A DNA stretch of 64,000 nucleotides, from the NCBI RefSeq assembly GCF_000411255.1, contig NZ_KE150412.1, forward strand, positions 900,645 to 964,644, in the 5' to 3' direction. Numbering within the stretch: position 1 is the first letter of the stretch; every line of letters starts with the position of its first letter. The position numbers and the translations under genes were made by a program. Below, piece after piece: positions 18,215 to 25,657 of this stretch. Source of the DNA: Paenibacillus sp. HGH0039. Lineage in GTDB: Bacteria > Bacillota > Bacilli > Paenibacillales > NBRC-103111. Under the pieces are notes generated by a model that did no database searches, was not told the origin of the DNA, and saw nothing but the letters and a program-made list of their open reading frames with translations.

Positions 18215-19570
18215 TTAAGTTCCGGTAAATATAGGCAGACGGACGGTAAAAGACGTTCCCTGACCCGCTTCGCTTGTAACCCGGACACTTCCGTTGTGGG
18301 CCTCCACATACTGTTTGACCAGAGCCATCCCGAAGCCCAGCCCCGGTTCGGAAGCCGCGGCGGCTGACGGATAAGCGGTCCGGTAAAAGCGCTCGAACAG
18401 ATGCGGAATCTCGTCGTGTGTAAGGCCGGCTCCGTCGTCTCGGACGGTGACGGTCACTTCCAGATCGTTGACGGTGACCGATACGGAGGCCGACGAACGA
18501 GCCAGCCGTACGGCATTCCCGAGCAGATGGCCGAACGCCTGCTCCAGCTTGTGGCGATCGCCGTAAAGGCTGACCTCCCTGGACGGCGAGTAGCGCAGCT
18601 CGATGCCGGAGGCGCGCGCTTCCGTCTCCAGGCGGGCGATCAGCGGATCGAGGCTCGCCCGCAGCGAGAACCACTGCCGTTCCAGCTCCAGGTGGCCGGA
18701 TTCGGCGAGCATGAGCTGCTGCATGTCGTTCACGAGCGCCGACATGCGGCTGACTTCTTCGAAGAGTGCCGCCGCCTTATCGGTCGTCAGTCTCTTCTCT
18801 TCGATCTGCGCCTGCTCCAGGCTGGAGCGGAGCACCGTAAGCGGACGCCTGAGCTCCTGGGTCAGATCGGCGACCATGCGCGGCCGCACGGTTTCCATCT
18901 GCCTCAGCTTGTCCTCGATGCCCGTAAGCAGGGCATCGGCTTCCGCCGTCCTGGCGTTTATGTCCGTGCCGCCGTTTTCTTTGCCCCGCCTGAAGGAGGG
19001 CTCCGATCCGTCTTCTCTCGCAAGAACCGCAAGACGGAAAAGGATACGGTCGAGCACCGCTTGAAGCCGGTTGTCCCCCCGTTTCAGATAGAGGCCGGCT
19101 GCAGCTCCGACGAGCAGGGAGCCCGCCAGAACGGCGGCCCAAAACGGCGGCTCCGGATGATGGAATGGCGCGGCGGGCAAGCTATAATAACCCAGAGTCC
19201 GGTTGCCGTCCTTAACGGTTCGCAGGTCAATGCGGCCGGCTGCAGGGTCTTCCTTATCGGAAGAAGACGATGCAGCCGCGTCGAAGAGCAGCTTCTGATC
19301 GGCATTGTACAGGCGAAGACCGGCTTCTCCGGCCAAGCGCTGCGGGTCTGAATCTTCTTTTAACTGTTTAATTACGGAAGACCAATTTTTATCGACGCCA
19401 TACATGGCATTTAAATACGAATCCCAGAACAGATGGTTCCGGCTGTTTGCCTTCTGCTGCTCCGTCCAGAGAAAAGCGTACGCTTGTCCGATTAGGATGC
19501 AGGCAGTCAGCAGGCCCAGCAGGGAGCCGATCCATACCGGTTTTCTGTGTTGGTTTATCGTCGTTCTCAT
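18215..19570 (-). CDS. Histidine kinase-like sensor lacking the phospho-acceptor His
   Basis: Membrane sensor kinase of 451 residues with helices at about 11-34 and 143-161, an extracellular segment between them, then a HisKA-like helix pair and a HATPase domain. The H-box reads ADLTQELRRPLTVLRSS: Gln238 (codon CAG) stands where the phospho-accepting His should be. The ATP-binding part looks complete: N-box GNAVRLA (351-357), VRDDGAGL (376-383) and GLGFGMALV (410-418). It could bind ATP but not autophosphorylate in the standard way. No response regulator gene is adjacent. GGAGGG precedes the ATG; a TACAAT -10 lies upstream at 19603-19608. Confidence 0.88.
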   Translation of the reverse strand: MRTTINQHRKPVWIGSLLGLLTACILIGQAYAFLWTEQQKANSRNHLFWDSYLNAMYGVDKNWSSVIKQLKEDSDPQRLAGEAGLRLYNADQKLLFDAAASSSSDKEDPAAGRIDLRTVKDGNRTLGYYSLPAAPFHHPEPPFWAAVLAGSLLVGAAAGLYLKRGDNRLQAVLDRILFRLAVLAREDGSEPSFRRGKENGGTDINARTAEADALLTGIEDKLRQMETVRPRMVADLTQELRRPLTVLRSSLEQAQIEEKRLTTDKAAALFEEVSRMSALVNDMQQLMLAESGHLELERQWFSLRASLDPLIARLETEARASGIELRYSPSREVSLYGDRHKLEQAFGHLLGNAVRLARSSASVSVTVNDLEVTVTVRDDGAGLTHDEIPHLFERFYRTAYPSAAAASEPGLGFGMALVKQYVEAHNGSVRVTSEAGQGTSFTVRLPIFTGT

Positions 19571-19672
19571 CTATACCCTCCGCAACTATACCTGCTTTTT
19601 TCATTGTAGCACATCGGGATAGCGTTTTGCTTCTTTTCCGGCAGAGCGCTCCGTTTTTTGTAAACAGAAGGA

Positions 19673-19701
19673 TTGACTTTTTTATATACACAACTTAATA
19701 T
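19673..19701 (+). promoter_or_regulatory. SigA promoter of the MarR-exporter operon
   Basis: TTGACT (19673-19678), a 17-nt spacer and TAATAT (19696-19701), a close match to the SigA consensus. Confidence 0.75.
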
Positions 19702-19706
19702 TTATA

Positions 19707-19724
19707 TAGTTTAAATAATAACTA
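19707..19724. promoter_or_regulatory. Candidate MarR operator
   Basis: TAGTTTAAATAATAACTA is an imperfect inverted repeat (TAGTT/AACTA arms) placed just after the -10, where a bound repressor would block initiation. AT-rich palindromes of this size are typical MarR-family sites. Autoregulation is inferred. Confidence 0.5.
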
Positions 19725-19767
19725 GTGAAAATAATTTTTCGAATTTGAAAGGAGGAGACTATCTTCC

Positions 19768-20232
19768 GTGCTTGATAACGAAGATTACGTAGCCCGGATT
19801 TTGCGGGCCACGATGTCCTTTTACCGACGGATCGGGCCTCAGATGTCTCATTTTAAAGAAATGGGGCTGACCGGCCCGCAATTTCACGTGCTGAACTGGA
19901 TCTCGGAGACAGGGCCGGGTAAAATCACCAAGTTGGCCGAAATGATGGAAGTGAAACCCAGCGCCATTACCGTCATGATCGACCGGATGGAACAGAACAA
20001 GCTTGTCGTCCGGCATCACGATGAGAACGACCGCCGTGTCGTCATGGTATCCCTTACGGAACACGGACAGAGCGTTCTTAAAGAAGCGAAGCTTAAATCT
20101 TTCGAAGTTATCAAACAGTATTATTCTCGGCTCGACCAGGACGAGCTGGAGTCGCTGATGAAAATTTCCGAGAAGCTACAAAATATCGCCGGAAATGAAG
20201 ATGACACAAACGGAAAATGCTGCAAATCATAG
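19768..20232 (+). CDS. MarR family transcriptional regulator
   Basis: Winged-helix regulator of 154 residues. The MarR core is clear: MGLTGPQFHVLNWISE, then ITKLAEMMEVKPSAITVMIDRMEQNKLVVRHHDENDRRVVMVSLTEHG, with the DxRR wing motif as DRRVV. GTG start at 19768, with GGAGGAG about 11 nt upstream. It precedes an exporter gene by 18 bp, so it most likely represses that exporter and itself, with release by a drug or aromatic ligand. The ligand is unknown. Confidence 0.92.
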   Translation: MLDNEDYVARILRATMSFYRRIGPQMSHFKEMGLTGPQFHVLNWISETGPGKITKLAEMMEVKPSAITVMIDRMEQNKLVVRHHDENDRRVVMVSLTEHGQSVLKEAKLKSFEVIKQYYSRLDQDELESLMKISEKLQNIAGNEDDTNGKCCKS

Positions 20233-20250
20233 AGAAACGGAGTTTAAACA

Positions 20251-21876
20251 ATGGGAGAACCACTTAAACTGAAGCAAGACGGGCAAGAAATGACCAAACA
20301 CCGGGGCATGCTGATAGCGGGTCTGATTATCGCCATGCTTTTCGGAGCCCTGGAAGGAACGATCGTAGGCACGGCTATGCCGCGGATCGTCGGAGAACTC
20401 GGCGGTCTCGGTTATATGACATGGCTGACTACCGCCTACATGCTGACTTCCACCGCGGTTGTGCCGATTGCCGGTAAACTGGCCGACCTGCTGGGCCGCC
20501 GCGTCGTTTATGTGACAGGACTTATCATATTCATGGTGAGCTCGGCGCTTTGCGGAACGACGGACAGCATGGCCCAGCTTATCGTGTACCGCGGCATCCA
20601 AGGTATCGGCGGCGGTATTATGATGCCGATGGCGATGATTATTATCGGGGACTTGTTCACGGGCAAGGAGCGCGCCAAATGGCAGGGCGTTTTCGGCGGC
20701 CTCTACGGGCTCGCTTCCGTGATCGGCCCGCAAATCGGCGGCTGGATCGTGGACGGACTCAACTGGAGATGGGTGTTCTACATCAATCTGCCCGTCGGGA
20801 TTATCGCCGTTATCTTTATCGCCATGGGCCTCAGCAAGCACAAAACACAAGGGCCCGTCAAGTTCGACGTAGCCGGCATGTTCACCATGATTGTCGGGGT
20901 CGTCAGTCTCCTGCTCGGTCTCAGCTTCGGGGGCAGCGAGTACCCTTGGCTGTCCTGGCAGATTATCAGCCTGTTCGTTCTGGCCGTTATCGCCATCACC
21001 GCTTTCATTATTATCGAATCCCGTACGGAGGAAGCGATCCTTCCGGTGCGATTGTTTAAAAACCGTACGTTCACCGTGCTCAACGGCATCGGCTTCCTGA
21101 TGAGCATCGGCATGTTCGGCGCCATTATTTTCGTGCCGCTCTTCATGCAGGGGGTTGTCGGTGTCAGCGCCTCGGCGTCCGGCACCATTATGACCCCGAT
21201 GATGGTTACCATGATCATTGCCAGTATCATCGGCGGGCAGATCGTCTACAAAATCGGGCCGAAAGTCCAGATCAGCATCGGCATGATCGTGATGGCGGCG
21301 GGATTCCTTCTGCTGACGACGATGAGCATCGATACGACGAAACTTACCGCTACTTTGATTATGCTCATAATCGGACTTGGCATGGGGCTTGTGATGCCGA
21401 TCCTAACACTCGTTCTCCAGGAATCGTTCCCGAAATCGGAACTAGGGGTCGTCACATCGTCAAGCCAGTTCTTCCGTTCCATCGGCGGAACGTTCGGGAT
21501 GACCATCCTCGGGGCGATTATGAATCATAAATCGACCAGCCAGTTGACGGATACGCTTGTCCCCGTGCTGCAAAAGCTGCCCGAGCAGGCCAAAGAACTG
21601 ACGACCAAATTTACGGAAATGATTCATACGAATCCGCAAGGGCTGTATACGTTCCTGTTCAGCCCGGAAGCCATGAAGGAGATGCCCGCGGAGTTCTTGA
21701 AGACCATTGCTCCGATTCTGAAAAATTCGCTCGTCTCTTCTCTGCACTCCGTCTACTTGTTCGCACTGATTTTCATCGTACTGGGAGCCGTGCTGACGGT
21801 TGCCGTACCGAAAATCAAACTGACCGAGCGAAAAAAAACGGATCCGGCAGGCAAAGCCGAACCCGCCGCGGAGTAA
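20251..21876 (+). CDS. DHA2 family (EmrB/QacA-type) multidrug exporter
   Basis: Major facilitator of 541 residues with 14 predicted membrane helices. Motif A appears as GKLADLLGRRVVYVTG and motif C, the antiporter motif, as GLASVIGPQIGGWIVD. It starts with GTIVGTAMPRI, the DHA2 D1-like motif. A hydrophilic stretch of about 70 residues before the last helix is the usual long extracellular loop. It would export cationic or hydrophobic compounds against protons. It follows its presumed MarR repressor. Confidence 0.93.
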   Translation: MGEPLKLKQDGQEMTKHRGMLIAGLIIAMLFGALEGTIVGTAMPRIVGELGGLGYMTWLTTAYMLTSTAVVPIAGKLADLLGRRVVYVTGLIIFMVSSALCGTTDSMAQLIVYRGIQGIGGGIMMPMAMIIIGDLFTGKERAKWQGVFGGLYGLASVIGPQIGGWIVDGLNWRWVFYINLPVGIIAVIFIAMGLSKHKTQGPVKFDVAGMFTMIVGVVSLLLGLSFGGSEYPWLSWQIISLFVLAVIAITAFIIIESRTEEAILPVRLFKNRTFTVLNGIGFLMSIGMFGAIIFVPLFMQGVVGVSASASGTIMTPMMVTMIIASIIGGQIVYKIGPKVQISIGMIVMAAGFLLLTTMSIDTTKLTATLIMLIIGLGMGLVMPILTLVLQESFPKSELGVVTSSSQFFRSIGGTFGMTILGAIMNHKSTSQLTDTLVPVLQKLPEQAKELTTKFTEMIHTNPQGLYTFLFSPEAMKEMPAEFLKTIAPILKNSLVSSLHSVYLFALIFIVLGAVLTVAVPKIKLTERKKTDPAGKAEPAAE

Positions 21877-21929
21877 AACACCAAAAAAACCGGGATCCTT
21901 CACATGAGGATCCCGGTTTTTTTGGTGTT
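21877..21929. terminator. Bidirectional terminator with a 23-bp perfect stem
   Basis: Arms at 21877-21899 and 21907-21929 are perfectly complementary over 23 bp around a 7-nt loop and include A7/T7 runs. It ends the exporter operon. Confidence 0.9.
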
Positions 21930-22108
21930 TAACGGACGGGGCTGCTAAGCGCTTTTTAAACCCGGGCGGGCCAGTTCAGTTAGATCAGATCAGTTCATTT
22001 CAGGTCAGGCTAATTCACACCTGCCTGATTGCACAGGGCAACAGACAGAACCGGCGACCCCGCTTCGCTGCTGCCGCACCGGCTCTTCCGGCCTGCCCGG
22101 GCCGCTTC

Positions 22109-22819
22109 TTACAGCAGCCACCCTTCCTGTACGGGGCTGTCCGGCGGCACGATCGGCTCGATCAGTTGCGGACTGTCATTGCGCACGTTCCCGACCAGCT
22201 GCGAAACCGGGTACGCCTCCATCTCTGCGGCTGGATAGGCCCAGAGCAAGGACAGCAGATCGGCGGGATCCTGAACCTGCCGGTCCAGCCAGAAAGCCTC
22301 GTCCTCCCGCCGCAAAATAACCGGCATCCGGTCGTGAATATCCGCCACGAGCGGGTTCGGCGCCGTCGTCAGCACAGTGCAGGTGCTGACGCGCCGGCCG
22401 TCGGGCGAAAGCCAGGTGTCGTAGAGACCGGCCATCGCAAACAACCCGCCGTCTTTCAGCCGGATTCGCATCGGCTGCTTAAGCCCCCCCTCCCGCTTCC
22501 ATTCGTAAAAACCGTCAGCCGGAATAAGGCACCGCTTGCGGCGCAGCGGGATGCGGTAAGCGGGTTTGTCCGCCGCCGTTTCCGCGCGGGCGTTCAGCAT
22601 TTTGGCGCCGACGCTTTCTTCCTTGGCCCACTCCGGAATCAATCCCCACTTCAGCTCGCCGATCCGGTTATTCCGGCCGTCGTTCACGACGGCAAGCACC
22701 ATCTGACCGGGAGCTACGTTATATTTCGGTCTATGATAAGGAATGCCCGGCGCATCGAAAAGGCCGAAGCGGGCCATAAGCTCCTCTACCGTTACCGTGA
22801 TCGTATACCGTCCGCACAT
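22109..22819 (-). CDS. SRAP domain protein (HMCES/YedK-type abasic-site protein)
   Basis: Binds abasic sites in single-stranded DNA and forms a protective thiazolidine crosslink through Cys2. Key residues are present: MCGRY with Cys2, Asn34 (KYNVAPGQ), NARAET, Glu106 (FYEW) and His162 (HDRMP). 236 residues from the ATG at 22817-22819, which must be the start because Cys2 has to become N-terminal; AAGGAGG lies 8 nt upstream. No LexA box is visible in front, although the gene lies near a DNA-damage module. Confidence 0.94.
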   Translation of the reverse strand: MCGRYTITVTVEELMARFGLFDAPGIPYHRPKYNVAPGQMVLAVVNDGRNNRIGELKWGLIPEWAKEESVGAKMLNARAETAADKPAYRIPLRRKRCLIPADGFYEWKREGGLKQPMRIRLKDGGLFAMAGLYDTWLSPDGRRVSTCTVLTTAPNPLVADIHDRMPVILRREDEAFWLDRQVQDPADLLSLLWAYPAAEMEAYPVSQLVGNVRNDSPQLIEPIVPPDSPVQEGWLL

Positions 22820-22857
22820 GGACATTTCCTCCTTATTCACACAAGGTTATGTACAGC

Positions 22858-23398
22858 CTAATACAACGGCGGGTTGAATTCAAATAAAAACGAAGCCTTC
22901 GAGGGACCAAGTTCTGGGTGTCCCCTGCTCCCGGCAGCCTTCCCCACATGCTCATTTATGAATACGATCAAAAATAGGCTGCTGCATTTATGAGCCAGAT
23001 CAACCGTACCCGCGTCTTTACCGTTTTGTAAAGTCCACTGTATAAGCACCATCGCATTCGCCGCGTACAGCCGGGCCAGATAGTCGCTCGGAACGTTCGC
23101 ACGGCCGGTTCTTTGTCCAGATAAGAAAAACAGGGGTCGTATAAAATCCCCTCAAACTGCGCACGCAAATCCGCCAAAGGCACATGGACGTTTAACAGGG
23201 TCGCAAGCTCCGTTTTATCGGCTGCTGCCTGATCTATAATCATTTCAATGACTTCAGCGGCATTGCGCTGTTGCATAGACTCAAACGCAGGGCAATTTCT
23301 TGTTTGAACGAACAGGCATGCCGGTTCACGATTTTTTCCAAAAGGTCGTATTTATCTGTGAGATGACTGTAAAAAGTGGATTTCCGCCTTCCGGTAAG
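22858..23398 (-). pseudogene. Broken TetR family regulator gene
   Basis: Three consecutive reading frames together spell a TetR-type protein. Just after the HD-GYP stop, one frame gives the end of the helix-turn-helix and following helix (KSTFYSHLTDKYDLLEKIV). A second frame from about 23290 gives AFESMQQRNAAEVIEMI and onward to about 23105. A third gives DYLARLYAANAMVLIQW and the C-terminus to 22858. At least two frameshifts and the loss of the first part of the DNA-binding domain make it non-functional. The break falls exactly at the end of the HD-GYP gene. No promoter or start codon was found. Confidence 0.75.
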
Positions 23399-24943
23399 TC
23401 AGCCGGCATGTTCGCGCGTTCTTTCGGCTCCGGCGGATTTATCCAGCCCGCCTTCTTCTTCCAGCCAGCCGATAAACAAGGTGGCGAAGTGGGGGTCCCA
23501 CTGCGTGCCCCTTCCTTCTTTCAAAATGGACAGCGCCTTCTCCGCGGACATGCCTTTGCGGTAGGGGCGGTCCGAGGTCATCGCGTCATAAGCGTCGGCA
23601 ATGGCAATTACCCGGCCGAAAAGCGGAATATCCAGGCCCTTGAGACCGTCCGGATAGCCCCGGCCGTCAAATCGTTCATGATGGGAACGGACTCCCGGCA
23701 GGAACGGAGCCATCAAGCTCTGCGGCTCGATCTGCCGCAGGATTCGTTCTCCCAGCGCGGGGTGCATCTGAATTTGGGCAAACTCGTCGTCCGTGAGCCT
23801 CCCCTCTTTTAACAGCACCGTGTCGCTGATTCCGATTTTGCCGATGTCATGCAGCAGCGCCGTTTTGCGCAGTTCCTCCAGGTCGTGTTCGGAAAACCCG
23901 GCCAGACTGCCGATCCGGACGGAATAGCCCGCGACCCTTTCGGAGTGTCCAGCCGTGTAAGCGTCTCTGGCATCCAGCGCGGCGGCCAGCGCGGCAAAAT
24001 AGCCCGAAATCAGTTCGTGGTTGATCCGGTCCCGCTCCCGGAGTCCTTCCACCATGTGGTTAAAGCCCGCCACCAGGCGCGAAAACTCATCGGGATAAAG
24101 ATCCGGCGCATGAATAGCCAGATTTCCGGCCCGGACTTCTCCCATGACTTTATGGATCTGTCCGATGGGATGCTCGATATCCCGGGAAAGCAGCCAGGCG
24201 CCGAGCGAAGCGAACAGAATGCCCATTAGGATAATCATGGCATCCCAGTTCCAGTAATCCATCAGCAAAGACGTATCCTCCCGGACCAGACGAAGCTGAA
24301 CGGTCAAATAATACAGGAAAAGCGGGAAGGTACCGATCAGAAACGCGCTCCACTGGAACTTTTTCCGGATCGAAAACAACACTCTGCCGTCCAGAGACAC
24401 CTCCGCGCCGTGCAGCCGCAGAGCAAGATCGTGCGAATGCCGGAGCGCCGGACGGATGGAATAGGCGGTCAGAAAAAATTCGATCATCGCATGCATGCAC
24501 GCCACAAGCAAAGCGCCGAGCACGGCGAGCGTCAGGTCAAAATAACTGATCTCCAGCAGGCTCATACGGATCGCGCCCACGGCCAGCACGACGGCAGGCA
24601 GAACCATTCCGAACAAGTGCGGTCCGAAAATTCGTTTGACCGCCAGCACCGGAAGCTGGTGAAGGCGTATATAAGCTTCCTTTATTTCGTCGAGAGCGGG
24701 ACTATGTTTGAGAAAAACCGCACGGACCGGCCTCATCTGACGGGCAAATACGGTCAGCTCGGCCCCTATCATCACAAGGAGCGAAACGCCTAAGATAACC
24801 AGCATGACGGACATTTCGCGACTCGTCGCCCGCAGTGCGGAATAGATCAGAACGCTGCCTACTCCCAGCACCGCAATGGCGGAGCCGATCAAGTAATTGC
24901 GGAGCAGAGCCAACAGAAGCCGCCGGTATGTATATGTTCGCAA
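23399..24943 (-). CDS. Membrane HD-GYP domain protein (putative c-di-GMP phosphodiesterase)
   Basis: A 514-residue protein with about six membrane helices (near 15-36, 45-66, 108-129, 135-160, 198-216 and 234-252), a HAMP linker (about 250-305) and a C-terminal HD-GYP domain. The metal-binding HDIGK is at 365-369 and HHERFDGRGYPDGL, with an intact GYP, at 421-434. It would hydrolyse cyclic-di-GMP in response to a membrane-sensed signal. The TTG start at 24943 has an AGGGG ribosome site 7 nt upstream. It is divergent from the SOS-type genes and shares their 210-bp control region. Confidence 0.9.
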   Translation of the reverse strand: MRTYTYRRLLLALLRNYLIGSAIAVLGVGSVLIYSALRATSREMSVMLVILGVSLLVMIGAELTVFARQMRPVRAVFLKHSPALDEIKEAYIRLHQLPVLAVKRIFGPHLFGMVLPAVVLAVGAIRMSLLEISYFDLTLAVLGALLVACMHAMIEFFLTAYSIRPALRHSHDLALRLHGAEVSLDGRVLFSIRKKFQWSAFLIGTFPLFLYYLTVQLRLVREDTSLLMDYWNWDAMIILMGILFASLGAWLLSRDIEHPIGQIHKVMGEVRAGNLAIHAPDLYPDEFSRLVAGFNHMVEGLRERDRINHELISGYFAALAAALDARDAYTAGHSERVAGYSVRIGSLAGFSEHDLEELRKTALLHDIGKIGISDTVLLKEGRLTDDEFAQIQMHPALGERILRQIEPQSLMAPFLPGVRSHHERFDGRGYPDGLKGLDIPLFGRVIAIADAYDAMTSDRPYRKGMSAEKALSILKEGRGTQWDPHFATLFIGWLEEEGGLDKSAGAERTREHAG

Positions 24944-25074
24944 AATGCGTCCCCTCTCCCAATCAATGGCATGTTACTCTCTTTTTATTGTACATGAGCT
25001 CTTTTATTACGGATGCACGCAAAAGGATCGCTAAACTGGCGAATTTCACTCAAAAATTCCAAATAATTCTCTTC

Positions 25075-25131
25075 TTGAAAATCGAATATATGTTCGGTAT
25101 TCTGAATATACTACATAAGAACATACGTTTC
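25075..25131 (+). promoter_or_regulatory. SOS promoter 1 with two LexA boxes
   Basis: Promoter TTGAAA (25075-25080), N17, TATTCT (25098-25103). LexA-type box A CGAATATATGTTCG (25083-25096) fills the spacer. Box B AGAACATACGTTTC (25118-25131) lies 21 nt downstream. Compared with the Bacillus consensus CGAACRNRYGTTYC/G, box A has one mismatch in the half-sites and box B one. Repression by LexA and induction by DNA damage are inferred. Confidence 0.75.
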
Positions 25132-25153
25132 CATATCCAAGGAGTGAGACATC

Positions 25154-25558
25154 ATGCAGCCGCCTTTGCAAACCCGTGACGATTCGATGCTCGTTAAGCG
25201 GTATGTGCTGCTTCCGGTTCTGTTAGACGTACTGGAAAAAAACATTTCGCTGCTGGAAAGCTCCGGCAAACTTCCAGAGCCGCTGATCGGCCATCTTCGC
25301 CTGATCCAAGATCGCGTCACGGCCGACATGGCTTTTTTGCGCAAGCAGTTCCGCCGGCGGGGCATCCGGATTTACGAGGAAAGGCGCACGACAGATGGGT
25401 TGAACGTCGCTTACATATGCCGCGGGTATCACCACCGGTTTTCTTTGCTGTGGCGACTGATCCGCGCCGAAGTCGTTACCGCACTGGAGGTGTACCTGGA
25501 TCCTGCCGCCGGGCCGGACACCGAAAACACCGGGCAGGCAAACATTACCGGTTGTTAA
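25154..25558 (+). CDS. Hypothetical protein under SOS-type control, 134 residues
   Basis: Not recognised with certainty. A 134-residue protein, mostly helical, with no signal peptide or membrane span. Notable parts are MLVKRYVLLPVLLDVLEKNISLLE, QDRVTADMAFLRKQFRRRGIRIYEERRTTDG and a C-terminal CRGYHHRFSLLWRLIRAEV. The basic RKQFRRRGIRIYEERR stretch could contact nucleic acid. AAGGAG lies in front of the ATG. Two LexA boxes precede it, and the Y-family polymerase and YolD-like genes follow in the same direction, so a role in damage tolerance is plausible but unproven. Confidence 0.8.
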   Translation: MQPPLQTRDDSMLVKRYVLLPVLLDVLEKNISLLESSGKLPEPLIGHLRLIQDRVTADMAFLRKQFRRRGIRIYEERRTTDGLNVAYICRGYHHRFSLLWRLIRAEVVTALEVYLDPAAGPDTENTGQANITGC

Positions 25559-25607
25559 CCGAATAAACGTTCGTGTATGGTTAATGATAGACGAGAACAT
25601 AAGTTCC
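25552..25607 (+). promoter_or_regulatory. SOS promoter 2 with two LexA boxes
   Basis: TTGTTA (25552-25557), N18, TATGGT (25576-25581). Box C CGAATAAACGTTCG (25560-25573) lies in the spacer and box D AGAACATAAGTTCC (25594-25607) 20 nt downstream. Layout and half-sites copy SOS promoter 1: CGAAT/GTTCG first, then AGAAC/GTTYC. It drives the polymerase gene. Confidence 0.72.
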
Positions 25608-25657
25608 CTTTGTTCAAATTCATTTTCTCATTCCGACAAAATGGCAGGTGTTTACCG

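Noticed and set aside
21930-22108. TCAG-rich stretch after the exporter terminator considered as a tandem repeat
   Set aside because: Only loose, irregular TCAG copies over about 50 bp; no defined unit or spacing.
22820-22860. LexA box in front of the SRAP gene
   Set aside because: Looked for because SRAP genes are often damage-linked; no sequence close to the consensus was found.
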